Shown here piece after piece: positions 21,737 to 31,458 of a stretch of DNA of 33,156 nt; the stretch's first letter is position 1, and each line of letters begins with the position of its first letter. The stretch spans positions 123,119-156,274 of the forward strand of contig CALMAH010000038.1 of assembly GCA_937859595.1 (NCBI GenBank), given 5' to 3'. Both the position numbers and the translations under genes were made by a program. Under the pieces are notes generated by a model that saw only the letters and a program-made list of their open reading frames with translations, did not search any database and was not told where the DNA came from. The DNA comes from an uncultured Acidobacteriota bacterium (GTDB lineage Bacteria; Acidobacteriota; Blastocatellia; Pyrinomonadales; Pyrinomonadaceae).

Positions 21737-23629
21737 TTACTCAGCCTTGCCGACGGCCTTTGTAGCCTCGGCGGCTTCGGGCCGCGGCGCGGCGAGCCCG
21801 AGTTCCGGTGACCGCCAAAGGTTAGAAACCAGCAGTTCGCGGATAAAGGTCATTTCCTTTGGCAATCGGTCATAGAGCTTGAAGAAAAGATCGTCGTGGG
21901 TTGAGATCTCTTTGATCCACATATCGCGGTCGAGCTTCATTACCTTTTCGAAATCCTCTCGGCTGAAGTCGAGCCCCCTCCAATCCATATCTTCGTAACG
22001 CGGCATCCAACCGAGCGGCGTCTCGATGCCTTTGGATTTTCCATGAGAACGTTCGACGACCCACTTAAGAACCCGCATATTCTCGCCAAAACCCGGCCAG
22101 AGGAATTTACCGTTCTCATCCTTACGGAACCAGTTGACCGAGAAGATACGCGGCGGTTCGGGTATATTCCTGCCGAGATCCAGCCAATGTGAAAAATAAT
22201 CGCCCATGTGGTAGCCGGCAAACGGGAGCATCGCGAAGGGATCTCTGCGAACCTCACCAATGTTTCCGAACGCGGCTGCTGTCATTTCAGAACCCATCGT
22301 TGCGGCCATGTATACGCCAAAAGCCCAGTTAAACGATTGCTGGATAAGCGGCACAACCGTGTTTCGGCGGCCTCCGTAGATAAATGCCGAAACGGGCACG
22401 CCTTTGGGGTTGTCAAAATGTTCGTCCACAACCGGACATTGCGTGATCGGAGCCGTGAATCGCGCGTTGGGATGGGCGGCCGGGGTTTCGCTGCCCGGGC
22501 TCCATGCGTTGCCCTGCCAGTCGATCGCGTGGGCGGGCGGATCGCCGTCCATTCCTTCCCACCAAACGTCTCCGTCGTCGGTCAGAGCGACATTCGTAAA
22601 TATCGTGTTCTCCTTGATAGAATCCATCGCATTGGGATTCGTCGAGTAGTTCGTGCCGGGGGCCACGCCGAAGAAACCGGCTTCAGGATTGATGGCGTGC
22701 AGTTTTCCGTGTTCGTCCGGTTTGATCCATGCGATATCGTCGCCTACCGTGGTGATCTCCCAGCCCTCTTCGCGAAATTCTTTCGGCGGGATGAGCATTG
22801 CGAAATTCGTCTTTCCACAGGCTGACGGAAAAGCCGCACAGACGTAATCCTTTTGACCGCTGGGCGATCTAACACCTACGATCAACATGTGTTCTGCGAG
22901 CCAGCCTTGTTCACGGCCGAGCGTTGATGCGATCCGAAGCGCAAGACATTTTTTGCCCAAAAGTGCATTTCCGCCGTATCCAGAACCGTATGAGACGATC
23001 GACCGTTCCTCCGGAAAATGCACAATGTACTTATCCTTAGGATCAGGTGAACACGGCCATGCAACGTCGGGCTGGCCCTCGTGAAGCGGCATCCCAACGG
23101 AATGGAGGCAATGGACAAATTCACCGTCGCCGAGAGCGTCAAGGGCCTGCGTACCCATTCTTGTCATTATCCGCATATTCACCGCAACATAGGGCGAGTC
23201 AGAAAGCTGAACACCGAATTGGGATATGGGCGAACCTATCGGACCCATGCAGAACGGTATTACGTACATCGTCCGTCCGTGCATCGAACCCCTGAATTTC
23301 GGCGTAAGTATCGCCTTCATTTCCTTCGGCGCCATCCAGTTATTGGTTGGTCCGGCATCACCCTTTGAAAGCGAGCAAATGTAGGTGCGATCCTCTACAC
23401 GAGCTACGTCCGAGGGATGCGACCGTGCCAAAAAACTGTTCGGGCGCTTTTCGGGGTTCAACCGGATGAAAGTTCCCGCGTCTACCATCTCCTGGCAGAG
23501 CCGGTCGTATTCTTCCTTCGATCCGTCGCAGAGGTGTATTGCATCCGGTTCACAAAGCTCGGCCATGTCGGTGACCCAGCGTTTGAGTTCTTCGTTCTTG
23601 ATGTTTTCTGGAATGGTGTATTTAGCCAT
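21737..23629 (-). CDS. pckG: Phosphoenolpyruvate carboxykinase (GTP)
   Basis: A 630-residue GTP-dependent enzyme that converts oxaloacetate plus GTP to PEP, CO2 and GDP (gluconeogenesis). The P-loop [10 protein letters not shown] is at 266-275 with the reactive Cys271, and the metal site GDDIAW is at 296-301. The N-terminal AARVEDRT-like region ([12 protein letters not shown]) and [13 protein letters not shown] match substrate-binding segments, and [11 protein letters not shown] is near the C-terminal third. Length is normal (about 600-640). It is an isolated gene with its own terminator and a TATAAT upstream. Confidence 0.97.
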   Translation of the reverse strand: MAKYTIPENIKNEELKRWVTDMAELCEPDAIHLCDGSKEEYDRLCQEMVDAGTFIRLNPEKRPNSFLARSHPSDVARVEDRTYICSLSKGDAGPTNNWMAPKEMKAILTPKFRGSMHGRTMYVIPFCMGPIGSPISQFGVQLSDSPYVAVNMRIMTRMGTQALDALGDGEFVHCLHSVGMPLHEGQPDVAWPCSPDPKDKYIVHFPEERSIVSYGSGYGGNALLGKKCLALRIASTLGREQGWLAEHMLIVGVRSPSGQKDYVCAAFPSACGKTNFAMLIPPKEFREEGWEITTVGDDIAWIKPDEHGKLHAINPEAGFFGVAPGTNYSTNPNAMDSIKENTIFTNVALTDDGDVWWEGMDGDPPAHAIDWQGNAWSPGSETPAAHPNARFTAPITQCPVVDEHFDNPKGVPVSAFIYGGRRNTVVPLIQQSFNWAFGVYMAATMGSEMTAAAFGNIGEVRRDPFAMLPFAGYHMGDYFSHWLDLGRNIPEPPRIFSVNWFRKDENGKFLWPGFGENMRVLKWVVERSHGKSKGIETPLGWMPRYEDMDWRGLDFSREDFEKVMKLDRDMWIKEISTHDDLFFKLYDRLPKEMTFIRELLVSNLWRSPELGLAAPRPEAAEATKAVGKAE

Positions 23630-23677
23630 AACAAAGTGCCCGTTGGTACGGTAGTCAATTTCTAAAGTTTCGTATTG

Positions 23678-23724
23678 ATTATACGGTCAATAAACGTCCA
23701 ATCTTGAAAGTATTTTGCAAGATT
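23678..23724 (-). promoter_or_regulatory. pckG promoter -10 with upstream inverted repeat
   Basis: TATAAT lies at 23678-23683 on the minus strand, about 50 bases before the pckG ATG, with no good -35. Directly upstream is a 7-bp inverted repeat (AATCTTG / CAAGATT, 23700-23724) covering the -35 position, which could be the site of an activator or repressor. Confidence 0.45.
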
Positions 23725-23809
23725 ATCATAAGATAAAGACAAAAGTTAACCCGAGCGTAAAAGATATCAACATAAACTGGTATGACCAATTAGAACGTTC
23801 GTGCTCAGA

Positions 23810-24700
23810 TCATTCACTGGCGGTTATAGGTGTAATTCGACGGGTGTACTGCCGCACGGTGTGCAGAGCGACCGCGGTCAGTATGATGATTCCACCCGCT
23901 ACCGCCCATAATGTCGGGACCTCGCCAATAAAAAGCAGCACCCAGATGGGGTTGATAAGCGGCTCAAGGAAGCCGATTATGCTGGCGTCAAGCGGACGAA
24001 CACCGGCCGCGACTCCTTTTGTGAACAGTATGTAGGCTATCCCGATCTGAAAAACTCCCAAAAACGTCAGTGCCAGAAGGTCGTTGGTCGTTATTGCCGC
24101 GGGAGGAGATGATGCGACAAAGGGAACCATCACCAAAACGATGATAATGTTTCCGTAGAAGACCGATACCGCCGGATTCCGCTGAAGTACCCGTGGATGC
24201 CGGAGCATTATGAAATAAAGGCCGAAGCAAAGGCCGGAGACCAGCCCCGCGACGTTTCCTGCGAATGGATCTGGTGCCGTAGCCGAGGACACATTATTGA
24301 GAAAAAAGAGCGACATCCCGCCTACACAAAGCACTACGGTCACGAGATCGCGAATATGAAACGCCTCGCGAATTATGAACGGGGCCAGGATGAGTACATA
24401 GACGGGCGCGGTGTATTGCAGAAAGATCGCGTTTGCCGCCGTTGTGTTTTTTGTTGAATATACAAAGGAAGTTAGCGTTGCCGCATATAGCATTGACGCA
24501 ACCAGTGTGTAACGGTCTGGGGCCAGCCCTTTCTTGTAAGTGAACAGGGTGACTACCAACGCAGCAAAGAATGACCGGCCTAGGTTTACCGAGAACGCAT
24601 CCAGCGTCGTCAGCTTTATAAAAAGGCCGCCCGTGCTCCAGAGAAGCACAGCGATGACCACCAGAAGAACGGGAGAAATTGGTGCCTTGTTTTCAGACAC
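23810..24700 (-). CDS. EamA/DMT family transporter
   Basis: A 296-residue membrane protein with ten predicted helices in two EamA repeats (about residues 9-135 and 150-285). Repeat 1 opens VLLVVIAVLLWSTGGLFIKLTTLDAFSVNLGRSFFAALVV; repeat 2 ends with LDASIIGFLEPLINPIWVLLFIGEVPTLWAVAGGIIILTAV. Such transporters export or import small metabolites such as amino acids or nucleotide sugars; the substrate is unknown. It is 42 bases behind the ferredoxin-domain gene on the same strand. Confidence 0.9.
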   Translation of the reverse strand: MSENKAPISPVLLVVIAVLLWSTGGLFIKLTTLDAFSVNLGRSFFAALVVTLFTYKKGLAPDRYTLVASMLYAATLTSFVYSTKNTTAANAIFLQYTAPVYVLILAPFIIREAFHIRDLVTVVLCVGGMSLFFLNNVSSATAPDPFAGNVAGLVSGLCFGLYFIMLRHPRVLQRNPAVSVFYGNIIIVLVMVPFVASSPPAAITTNDLLALTFLGVFQIGIAYILFTKGVAAGVRPLDASIIGFLEPLINPIWVLLFIGEVPTLWAVAGGIIILTAVALHTVRQYTRRITPITASE

Positions 24701-24742
24701 GGGTCAATCCTGGTCCACTTTTCCTTCCTTCGGAGCCTTTGC

Positions 24743-25780
24743 CTAGTCGCCCGAAACGGCCGACGCGATCGTATCGCGAAGTTTCTTTGCCGATGTGGTC
24801 GCGGGTTCCAGTTCGGCGTCCTCTACGTTGCCTCGGATCTTCTTTCCAAAGACAGCATTCCATGGCGGAATGACAATGGTTACATTTCCGGTCGCTTTAG
24901 CCTGACAGGCAAGCCGCAGAAAAGGCTTCTCTATCTCAGGCTGGTTATAGCCAAAGACCTTCATCTGCTTTCGTTCACGCGACGATGGCGACGAGAGTTT
25001 TTCCGGTCCGCCAATCACACCTACCCAGCACGTCCCGCACGAAGCCGACGTGCATTCGATCGGGACCGGCCCGTCCCAGCATCGGGAGTCGAGTGATTGC
25101 CAGTCCCTGGAGTGGTCCTTTTGCGACGCTGAAGCGATCTCTTCTTCGTTTATGATCTTGAATTTACCTTCTGACGCAAACGCCGTAAAGGTTACGGAAA
25201 ACTGCTTGTCCACTGTACGGAGGAATCCAAGAAGCCCCTGCGAATCGTCCTTGGCTCGTTCCGTCACGATCTCGTTGGGCGATCTGGACATAATGCCGGT
25301 CGGATTCTGAACGATCCCGGGTGCGGCCCTCAGTTCGTCGAAGCCGGTTTGAACCAGCGTCATCAGCCCGACCGCTGCGATGCCGAGCGTTAGGTCCTCC
25401 GTTGTTTTTGCGTCGGATGCCACCACCTTTGCTATCGACCGTATCTCGTCCGCAAGATCCCCGGCCGGGGCGTCGTCACTTGCCCTTGCGACGACCGCCG
25501 CCTTCGTTTGCGGCCAAAATCGATTGCCGTAAAGAAAGCGGTGCGACGTATCGATCTTGTCGAGGAGTCCAAAGTCACCTTCCATTGCGATTCCTCTCAT
25601 AGACTGGGCGAGATCTTCCGCCGATTCCAGATGCCGCACCAGGTCGAGAGGATAAAAACGAAACCAGACCTGAGTCGCGACCCGGTCAACTTCATGAATG
25701 TCCGCGGAGATCGACTCTATCACCGAAATCCAGTCCGATTCAGAATATTTTTCGAGAGCTGTTAAAAAAGTACTGTGCAT
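24743..25780 (-). CDS. Protein with C-terminal [2Fe-2S] ferredoxin-type domain and unrecognised N-terminal domain
   Basis: A 345-residue soluble protein. Residues about 195-310 form a plant-type [2Fe-2S] ferredoxin with the ligands Cys243, Cys248, Cys251 (CTSASCGTC) and Cys292 (RLACQ). The first 190 residues are not recognised. They are helical and acidic (ALEKYSESDWISVIESISADIHEVDRVATQVWFRFYPLDLVRHLES) and include a Gly/Ala segment at 130-150 (LTLGIAAVGLMTLVQTGFDEL). No membrane helix or signal is clear. It could be an electron carrier for an unidentified oxidoreductase. It lies between an EamA transporter gene and aroC on the same strand, which does not define a partner. Confidence 0.82.
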   Translation of the reverse strand: MHSTFLTALEKYSESDWISVIESISADIHEVDRVATQVWFRFYPLDLVRHLESAEDLAQSMRGIAMEGDFGLLDKIDTSHRFLYGNRFWPQTKAAVVARASDDAPAGDLADEIRSIAKVVASDAKTTEDLTLGIAAVGLMTLVQTGFDELRAAPGIVQNPTGIMSRSPNEIVTERAKDDSQGLLGFLRTVDKQFSVTFTAFASEGKFKIINEEEIASASQKDHSRDWQSLDSRCWDGPVPIECTSASCGTCWVGVIGGPEKLSSPSSRERKQMKVFGYNQPEIEKPFLRLACQAKATGNVTIVIPPWNAVFGKKIRGNVEDAELEPATTSAKKLRDTIASAVSGD

Positions 25781-25868
25781 ATGCTACCCATGCCAAGCGA
25801 ACGCAAACTGATATTTAAGCAAATTAAACAGCGGGCGACAAACACGACCTCAAGCTCGTGAGACGAGA

Positions 25869-27059
25869 TCAGAAGGCTTCGACAGAATCCATATAGGCGG
25901 AATAATTTCGGGTCATTTCGTCGAGCGAATCGCCGCCGAATTTTTCCCGCATGGAGTTTGCCAGTACTATCGCGATCATCGATTCTCCGATGACACCGGC
26001 TGCGGGAACCGCCGTGATGTCCGAGCGTTCAAACGCTGCAAGACTGGATTCCTTCGTGTCTACATCGACCGATTCCAGCGGCTTTCTTAGGGTCGATATC
26101 GGTTTCATATACCCGCGAACGCGAAGTTCCTCGCCGTTGGTTATCCCACCTTCAAGTCCCCCGGCCCGGTTCGTTCGTCTCGCGAATCCGGAGGATGTAT
26201 CCGACCCGCGATCTTTATCCTTCCAGAATATCTCGTCATGGACTTCGGAGCCCGGCAATCCTGCGTTCGCTACACCACTACCGATCTCGACAGCTTTGAC
26301 GGCGTGAATAGACATTACCGCACGGGCGATCCGGCCATCGAGCTTGTCCTCCCACGAGGTATGTGAGCCTAGTCCGACCGGGACTCCACGTGCTACGACC
26401 TCAAAAATACCGCCCAGTGTGTCGCCATTTTTCTTGGTTTCATCGATATGCATGATGATCTGTGCCTCAGCGAGCGGATCCGCACAGTTGATCAGGGAAT
26501 CTTCAGGTATCTCACAGATGGCCTCCCATGTAGCTGCAAGCGGCGACGCAGGAACGGCCCCGAGTTTGACCACATGGCTGCGTAACTCAATACCAAAAAT
26601 TGCAAGCAACTGTTTCGCGACAGCACCGGCGGCCACACGCGAAGCGGTCTCGCGTGCGGATGCACGTTCGAGGATGTCGCGGAGATCTCTGGCCTGATAT
26701 TTTTGCCCGCCAGCAAGGTCGGCGTGGCCGGGCCGCGGCCGAGTTACCGTTCGCGGATTTTGTGGTTCTTTCGTTAGAGGCTCGGCCGACATCACATCTT
26801 TCCAATGAACGAAATCCTTGTTCTCGATAAGAAGAGCGATCGGCGAGCCCAATGATCTTCCGTGGCGGACACCTGACAAGATCCGAACCGTATCTGATTC
26901 GATCTTCATCCGCCCTCCTCGGCCATAGCCCTGCTGACGTCGCCAAAGTTCGCGGTCGATGGCCGATTTGTCGATCGGCAGACCTGCCGGCACACCCTCG
27001 ACTATCGTGACAAGGGCTGGCCCGTGCGATTCGCCAGCGGTTGTAAATCGGAAATGCAT
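25869..27059 (-). CDS. aroC: Chorismate synthase
   Basis: An FMN-dependent lyase that makes chorismate from EPSP, the last step of the common aromatic pathway. From the ATG at 27059 it is 396 residues, beginning [26 protein letters not shown], the family signature 1. [14 protein letters not shown] follows, then [41 protein letters not shown], and [24 protein letters not shown]. Starts at 27074 and 27095 in the same frame are possible; I chose the one that gives the usual short lead to TAGESHG. It follows the second EamA gene by about 70 bases. Confidence 0.97.
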   Translation of the reverse strand: MHFRFTTAGESHGPALVTIVEGVPAGLPIDKSAIDRELWRRQQGYGRGGRMKIESDTVRILSGVRHGRSLGSPIALLIENKDFVHWKDVMSAEPLTKEPQNPRTVTRPRPGHADLAGGQKYQARDLRDILERASARETASRVAAGAVAKQLLAIFGIELRSHVVKLGAVPASPLAATWEAICEIPEDSLINCADPLAEAQIIMHIDETKKNGDTLGGIFEVVARGVPVGLGSHTSWEDKLDGRIARAVMSIHAVKAVEIGSGVANAGLPGSEVHDEIFWKDKDRGSDTSSGFARRTNRAGGLEGGITNGEELRVRGYMKPISTLRKPLESVDVDTKESSLAAFERSDITAVPAAGVIGESMIAIVLANSMREKFGGDSLDEMTRNYSAYMDSVEAF

Positions 27060-27128
27060 AGTTTTGTCGTTCATCGATGTCCGGCAGAAAAACAAGAAAG
27101 AAACTAATCAGTCCTGGCCAGTTTCTAG

Positions 27129-28046
27129 CTATTTCTTTTCCGAACGTTTTCTGATGACAATAAGCCCGATGCTGCTCAGGATCAGCAAACCTCCGACCAT
27201 CGTCTGCGGTGGCAGCTTTTCGCCAAGAAAAATGTTCCCAACAACAACAGCGATCAATGGCGTTACCAACGAGATCATCATTGCCTGCGTTGATTCGATT
27301 CTAGCCAAGAGCCAGTAATAAAGCCAAAAGGCCGCGACCGTCCCAGCGATCGAAAGGTAGAGCACCGAGCCCACCGCACGGAGTCCCCAGTTGTGGACAA
27401 AAGGAGAACCTTCCGCCACGAGTGCATATACGATCAAGGGCGGCAGTCCGCAAACCATCTGTGTAAATACGATCACGGCCGGATTAATGCCCACGGCCCG
27501 TGCCTTGACCAGTATCGACGCCTGTGCGGCACAGTAGGCACCGACGACAATGGCGACCGAGCCGACAAATGCTAACGTGCTTTCTACGCGCAATTGGTCA
27601 ACAAAGATCACCGCCACGCCGCCGATCCCGATCAGCACTGCGATTATCTTTAGCGGGGTTATCCGTTCGGCGGGCAGAAATATCCATGCCAGCGCGAGGC
27701 CAAAAACCGTTATGGTCGCCTGCAAAACGGCTGCGAGGCCGGATGTGATGTATTGCTCGCTCCAAAATACCGTACTGTAATTGATAGTGAACTGAAGCAG
27801 GCCGGTAAACGCCATAAGCCGCCACTGTGCCCAATTTTGCGGCCAGGGCGTTTTGAGGATGTAAATTATAGGAAGCAGCATCATCGCCGCCAACACAAAA
27901 CGGGCAACGGCGAAGGTTATCGGGGGCAGGTCCTCAAGCCCGATCTTTATGAATATCCACGTGGTGCCCCAGATCAAGCACAGGATGACCCAAACGATGC
28001 TCTTCATTCCTGTCGAGTGCTTCGGCACATTCCGGTCTCCGTACAT
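27129..28046 (-). CDS. EamA/DMT family transporter
   Basis: A 305-residue ten-helix drug/metabolite transporter. Repeat 1 reads IVWVILCLIWGTTWIFIKIGLEDLPPITFAVARFVLAAMMLLPI; repeat 2 opens near FVGSVAIVVGAYCAAQASILVKARAVG and closes with MMISLVTPLIAVVVGNIFLGEKLPPQTMVGGLLILSSIGLIVI. The start is uncertain: the first ATG is at 28046, and a second at 28007 (MKSIVWVILC) would fit a compact EamA N-terminus better. It is not a close duplicate of the gene at 23810. Substrate unknown. Confidence 0.88.
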   Translation of the reverse strand: MYGDRNVPKHSTGMKSIVWVILCLIWGTTWIFIKIGLEDLPPITFAVARFVLAAMMLLPIIYILKTPWPQNWAQWRLMAFTGLLQFTINYSTVFWSEQYITSGLAAVLQATITVFGLALAWIFLPAERITPLKIIAVLIGIGGVAVIFVDQLRVESTLAFVGSVAIVVGAYCAAQASILVKARAVGINPAVIVFTQMVCGLPPLIVYALVAEGSPFVHNWGLRAVGSVLYLSIAGTVAAFWLYYWLLARIESTQAMMISLVTPLIAVVVGNIFLGEKLPPQTMVGGLLILSSIGLIVIRKRSEKK

Positions 28047-28109
28047 TCACCTAGTTGCCGATTTTGGGCCGGATCCAAAGACCGCAGCCGAAAGGCCGCA
28101 CAAAGATAA

Positions 28110-28664
28110 CTAGTTTCGTTCATAGAAACTGAGCCGGGTCTCCCCCTGTTTCAATATCCGCCAACGTCTGAGGTGTCCGACGGCGTCCGGCAGCTCCGAT
28201 TTTGCATGGTGCTCCACGATCAATTTTCCGTGTTCGTTCAGCATTGGGCTGGCGGCTCGGCCAAACTCGTGCAACACCGGCGAATAGTTCATTGCATAGG
28301 GAGGGTCAAAAAACACAATGTCCCATCCGGTCTCGTGGCTGCGGCCGGTGAAATTTTCGGCCGAAAGCGCCAGCACTTCGGTTTGGCTCTCCGGGATCTC
28401 TAGTATGTCTAGATTTTCCTCGATAAGAGCACAGGACCGCCGAGAGCGGTCAACAAATGTTGAATGTGCAGCACCGCGCGAAATGGCCTCGATGCCGACG
28501 GCCCCGGTTCCGGCACAAAGGTCCAAAAACCGCATATCGCCGCTGATAAGAGGGGCCAGAATATTGAAGAGCGACTCGCGAAGCCTGTCGGAGGTTGGCC
28601 GAGTTTTGTTGTCCGCCGGGCTCTTTAGCACACGGCCCCCGTATGTGCCCGCGATAATTCGCAT
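28110..28664 (-). CDS. rsmD: 16S rRNA (guanine966-N2)-methyltransferase RsmD
   Basis: A 184-residue Rossmann-fold enzyme. It starts MRIIAGTYGGRVLKSPADNKTRPTSDRLRESLFNIL, the RsmD beginning, with SAM motif FLDLCAGTGAVGIEA and catalytic FFDPPYA (NPPY-type). It methylates G966 of 16S rRNA during 30S assembly. It starts four bases after the recG stop, so the two are in one operon. The usual neighbour coaD is absent. Confidence 0.95.
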   Translation of the reverse strand: MRIIAGTYGGRVLKSPADNKTRPTSDRLRESLFNILAPLISGDMRFLDLCAGTGAVGIEAISRGAAHSTFVDRSRRSCALIEENLDILEIPESQTEVLALSAENFTGRSHETGWDIVFFDPPYAMNYSPVLHEFGRAASPMLNEHGKLIVEHHAKSELPDAVGHLRRWRILKQGETRLSFYERN

Positions 28665-28668
28665 GACT

Positions 28669-30975
28669 CTATCCTATCCCAGAGAGCCGGTATTTTGAAT
28701 CGTTCCTGACGCAACGGATGAGTTCTTTTGTCTCCTTTGTCGGCGGTTTCTCGGCAAGCAGCAATTCGGCTTCACGACGGGCTGCCTCAAGTATCTCTAT
28801 GTCCCGGACGATATTGGCCAGCTTGAACACATGGATCCCGGATTGGCGGGTGCCGAGTATCTCACCTTCGCCGCGAAGTTCGAGGTCTTTCTCGGCGATC
28901 TTGAAACCATCGCCGGTTTCCTCCATTATGCCGAGCCGTTCCTTTGCAACGGCCGTTTTTTTGTCACCCGTCATCAGCACGCAGTAGCTCTGCTCGGCGC
29001 CGCGGCCGACACGTCCGCGAAGTTGATGGAGCTGTGAAAGCCCGAACCGCTCTGCATGTTCGATAACCATGATGGAAGCGTTCGGGACATCGACGCCAAC
29101 CTCGATCACGGTTGTGGAAACCAAAATATCCAGCTCACCCTCTACGAAGGAACGCATAATCGCTTCCTTTTCGTTCGCCTTTAGCCTGCCGTGCATTAGC
29201 CCCACCCGGCGATGGCGGAAAATGCGGTCGCGTAGCTCGATAAACATCTCGGTCGCGGCCTTAAGGTCAAGTTTCTCGGATTCCTCGACCAACGGATAAA
29301 CAACATATGCCTGGCGGCCGAGCTTCAGTTCGCGTTCGATCCCCTTGTAGACCCCGACACGCTTATCCTCGCCGACAACAACCGTCTTTACGGGGGTGCG
29401 GCCGGGCGGGAGCTCATCGATAACTGAAACGTCCAGATCCCCATAGACCGTCATTGCCAGCGAGCGGGGGATCGGGGTCGCGGTCATTACGAGCACGTCG
29501 GGGTTGAACCCGAGCCCCTTCAAAGCGGCCCGCTGAAGCACGCCGAACCGATGCTGTTCGTCGATCACGGCCAGGCCTAGGTTTTCAAATTCAACCGCCT
29601 CCTGGATAACGGCGTGGGTGCCAATTAGGAGATGTATTTGGCCGCTTCGCAGTGCTTCGTACGCTTTACGCTTTTGAGCCGCCCGCATGGAACCGGTCAG
29701 CAGCGCAACCCTGTAACCGGTGTCTTCAAAAAAACGCTCGGCGTTACGAAAGTGTTGTTCGGCAAGTATTTCGGTTGGGGCCATCAAAGTCGTTTGATAG
29801 CCGTTTTCGATCGCCGCAAATATCGCTATAAAGGCTAGAACGGTCTTGCCGCTGCCGACATCGCCCTGTATCAGGCGGTTCATCGGTTCGTCAGAGGTCA
29901 TGTCGTCGAAGATCTGCTTCACTACGCGGCGCTGGGCGTTAGTAAGTCGAAAGGGAAGAAGTGCGGCGATCCGCTTTTTAACCAAATCATTTATTTCGAC
30001 GATCGCACCCTTAGCTTCCTTCTTCCGCTCGCCGCGAAGCAATTGCAGGCCGAACGATAACCAGAAGAACTCTTCAAAGATCAACCGCCTGTGGGCCTCA
30101 CTCCGAAAAAGTTCGTAGTCCGAGATCCGCTCCTTCTCTTCCGGAAAATGAATTCTCCTGACCGCTTCGCCGCGGGATAAGATCCTATTCCGTTCGAGCG
30201 TTTTTGCGGGAAGCGGATCAGGCAATCCCGCAAGATCGACTACGTTCAGGACAGAATGAATGATCTCACGCAACCGTTTTGTCAAGAACGGGCCGAGCTT
30301 TCGATAGACGGGAACGTTCCTGGCTGTGTGGATCGTCGCGAATTCCGGCGTGGGCTGGTCCATCGCTAGACCGCGATCTTCGGCTGATGTCTTCACGTCA
30401 GTTTCTTCAACGACCGGTTCTGCGTTTTTCAACAGATCGTCGTCGTTCAAGCCTTCGGGAAGTATTTCGATCTCCTCGGGTTTGGCAACCTTCAAAAGAA
30501 ATGTGCTCCTTCGCTCGTCCCATGACCATTTCCCGTGTACAACGATAGAAACACCACGGGCAAAGCGTTGGCTGTAATGTTCGATAATGGGTGCTGCTCT
30601 CTTCCCGGAAATGAACCACATCACGACGACGGGCTTTCTTACCCTTTCGCGGTCCCCGCCTGTAAGCTCAAAAATGTAAAGGGGGGGCTTTCGCGGGTCG
30701 CGGTTCTTTCCCACCCGCACAGCACCGGAAGACCGGATCATAAGTTCAACCGATGCCTCAAGGCCATCGGAAAGCTCGTCTATCGGAAGGAAATTCGACC
30801 GGTCCTCGTATCGAGCGGGGTAGTAGGAAAGGAGATCATTGATGGTCACATCTTCAGCCGGCCGTCCGGAGTAGGCTGCGAGAGCAACGGCCAGTTTGCG
30901 GGCCAACGTGGAGGACAGGTGTACGGCCGGCTCGCGGTAAAGTTCGAGTATCGGTGTGTCTGCCGGGATAGCCAT
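28669..30975 (-). CDS. recG: ATP-dependent DNA helicase RecG
   Basis: A 768-residue superfamily-2 helicase from the ATG at complement 30973-30975, chosen because AGGGA lies eight bases upstream; the frame opens 18 bases earlier. The wedge/OB domain occupies the first 250 residues (LLSYYPARYEDRS), followed by Walker A GDVGSGKTVLA, motif II DEQHRFGV, TATPIPRSLAM, STTVIEVGVDVPNASIMVIEHAERFGLSQLHQLRGRVGRG and the TRG-like C-terminal GTRQSG. RecG remodels stalled forks and Holliday junctions. The N-terminal region is longer than in E. coli (693 aa). Confidence 0.97.
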   Translation of the reverse strand: MAIPADTPILELYREPAVHLSSTLARKLAVALAAYSGRPAEDVTINDLLSYYPARYEDRSNFLPIDELSDGLEASVELMIRSSGAVRVGKNRDPRKPPLYIFELTGGDRERVRKPVVVMWFISGKRAAPIIEHYSQRFARGVSIVVHGKWSWDERRSTFLLKVAKPEEIEILPEGLNDDDLLKNAEPVVEETDVKTSAEDRGLAMDQPTPEFATIHTARNVPVYRKLGPFLTKRLREIIHSVLNVVDLAGLPDPLPAKTLERNRILSRGEAVRRIHFPEEKERISDYELFRSEAHRRLIFEEFFWLSFGLQLLRGERKKEAKGAIVEINDLVKKRIAALLPFRLTNAQRRVVKQIFDDMTSDEPMNRLIQGDVGSGKTVLAFIAIFAAIENGYQTTLMAPTEILAEQHFRNAERFFEDTGYRVALLTGSMRAAQKRKAYEALRSGQIHLLIGTHAVIQEAVEFENLGLAVIDEQHRFGVLQRAALKGLGFNPDVLVMTATPIPRSLAMTVYGDLDVSVIDELPPGRTPVKTVVVGEDKRVGVYKGIERELKLGRQAYVVYPLVEESEKLDLKAATEMFIELRDRIFRHRRVGLMHGRLKANEKEAIMRSFVEGELDILVSTTVIEVGVDVPNASIMVIEHAERFGLSQLHQLRGRVGRGAEQSYCVLMTGDKKTAVAKERLGIMEETGDGFKIAEKDLELRGEGEILGTRQSGIHVFKLANIVRDIEILEAARREAELLLAEKPPTKETKELIRCVRNDSKYRLSGIG

Positions 30976-31051
30976 TTGCGACGTCCCTAGCATAGCAGAA
31001 TCAGGCTGCTTTCACGCGTTTTGCCGGGGAACACGGGTAGGCGGAGCAAAC

Positions 31052-31086
31052 AAAAAGGGAAACAGGCTGCTGTAAGCCTGTCTCCC
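31052..31086 (-). terminator. Terminator of rpsT
   Basis: On the minus strand GGGAGACAGGCT pairs with AGCCTGTTTCCC (one mismatch) around a six-base loop, followed by TTTTTG. It is 25 bases past the rpsT stop and isolates it from recG. Confidence 0.9.
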
Positions 31087-31111
31087 ATAGTTTGAGGAGG
31101 AAGATCTTGGA

Positions 31112-31375
31112 CTAGCCAAGTTCCGCGATGTGACGGGTCAGCCGCGACTTGTAGCGAGCAGCGGTGTTCCTGTGCAGGATCCCCTTGTTCACCATTTTAT
31201 CGATGATGGAGACCGTCGGGTTCAGAAGCTCCGTGCTCTGAGCCTTGTCTGCCGCAGCGAGTGCCGCTCGCAACTTCTTGACCTGTGTGCGAAGTCGGCT
31301 CCGGTTGCTCCGGTTTATCGCGTTTCGCTTGGCATTCTGCCGTATCCTTTTTTCTGCCGATTTATGATTAGCCAT
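31112..31375 (-). CDS. rpsT: 30S ribosomal protein S20
   Basis: An 87-residue, Lys/Arg-rich helical protein starting MANHKSAEKRIRQNAKRNAINRSNRSRLRTQVKKLRAAL, the S20 signature, and ending in GILHRNTAARYKSRLTRHI. S20 binds helix 9 and helix 44 of 16S rRNA early in assembly. It is monocistronic, with its own promoter and strong terminator, as is common for rpsT. Confidence 0.98.
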   Translation of the reverse strand: MANHKSAEKRIRQNAKRNAINRSNRSRLRTQVKKLRAALAAADKAQSTELLNPTVSIIDKMVNKGILHRNTAARYKSRLTRHIAELG

Positions 31376-31421
31376 TTTTTACAATAATTCCCAGACAAAC
31401 GACAATCCAGGGAAACCTCAG

Positions 31422-31450
31422 ATTCTAGCCAATGGGCCGATGCAAGTCAA
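31422..31450 (-). promoter_or_regulatory. Promoter of rpsT
   Basis: TTGACT (31445-31450) and TAGAAT (31422-31427) with a 17-base spacer on the minus strand, about 47 bases before the start codon. Confidence 0.75.
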
Positions 31451-31458
31451 GCGTCCCA

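Noticed and set aside
23810..28046. The two EamA transporters as a tandem duplication
   Set aside because: Their sequences differ throughout and they are separated by two unrelated genes.
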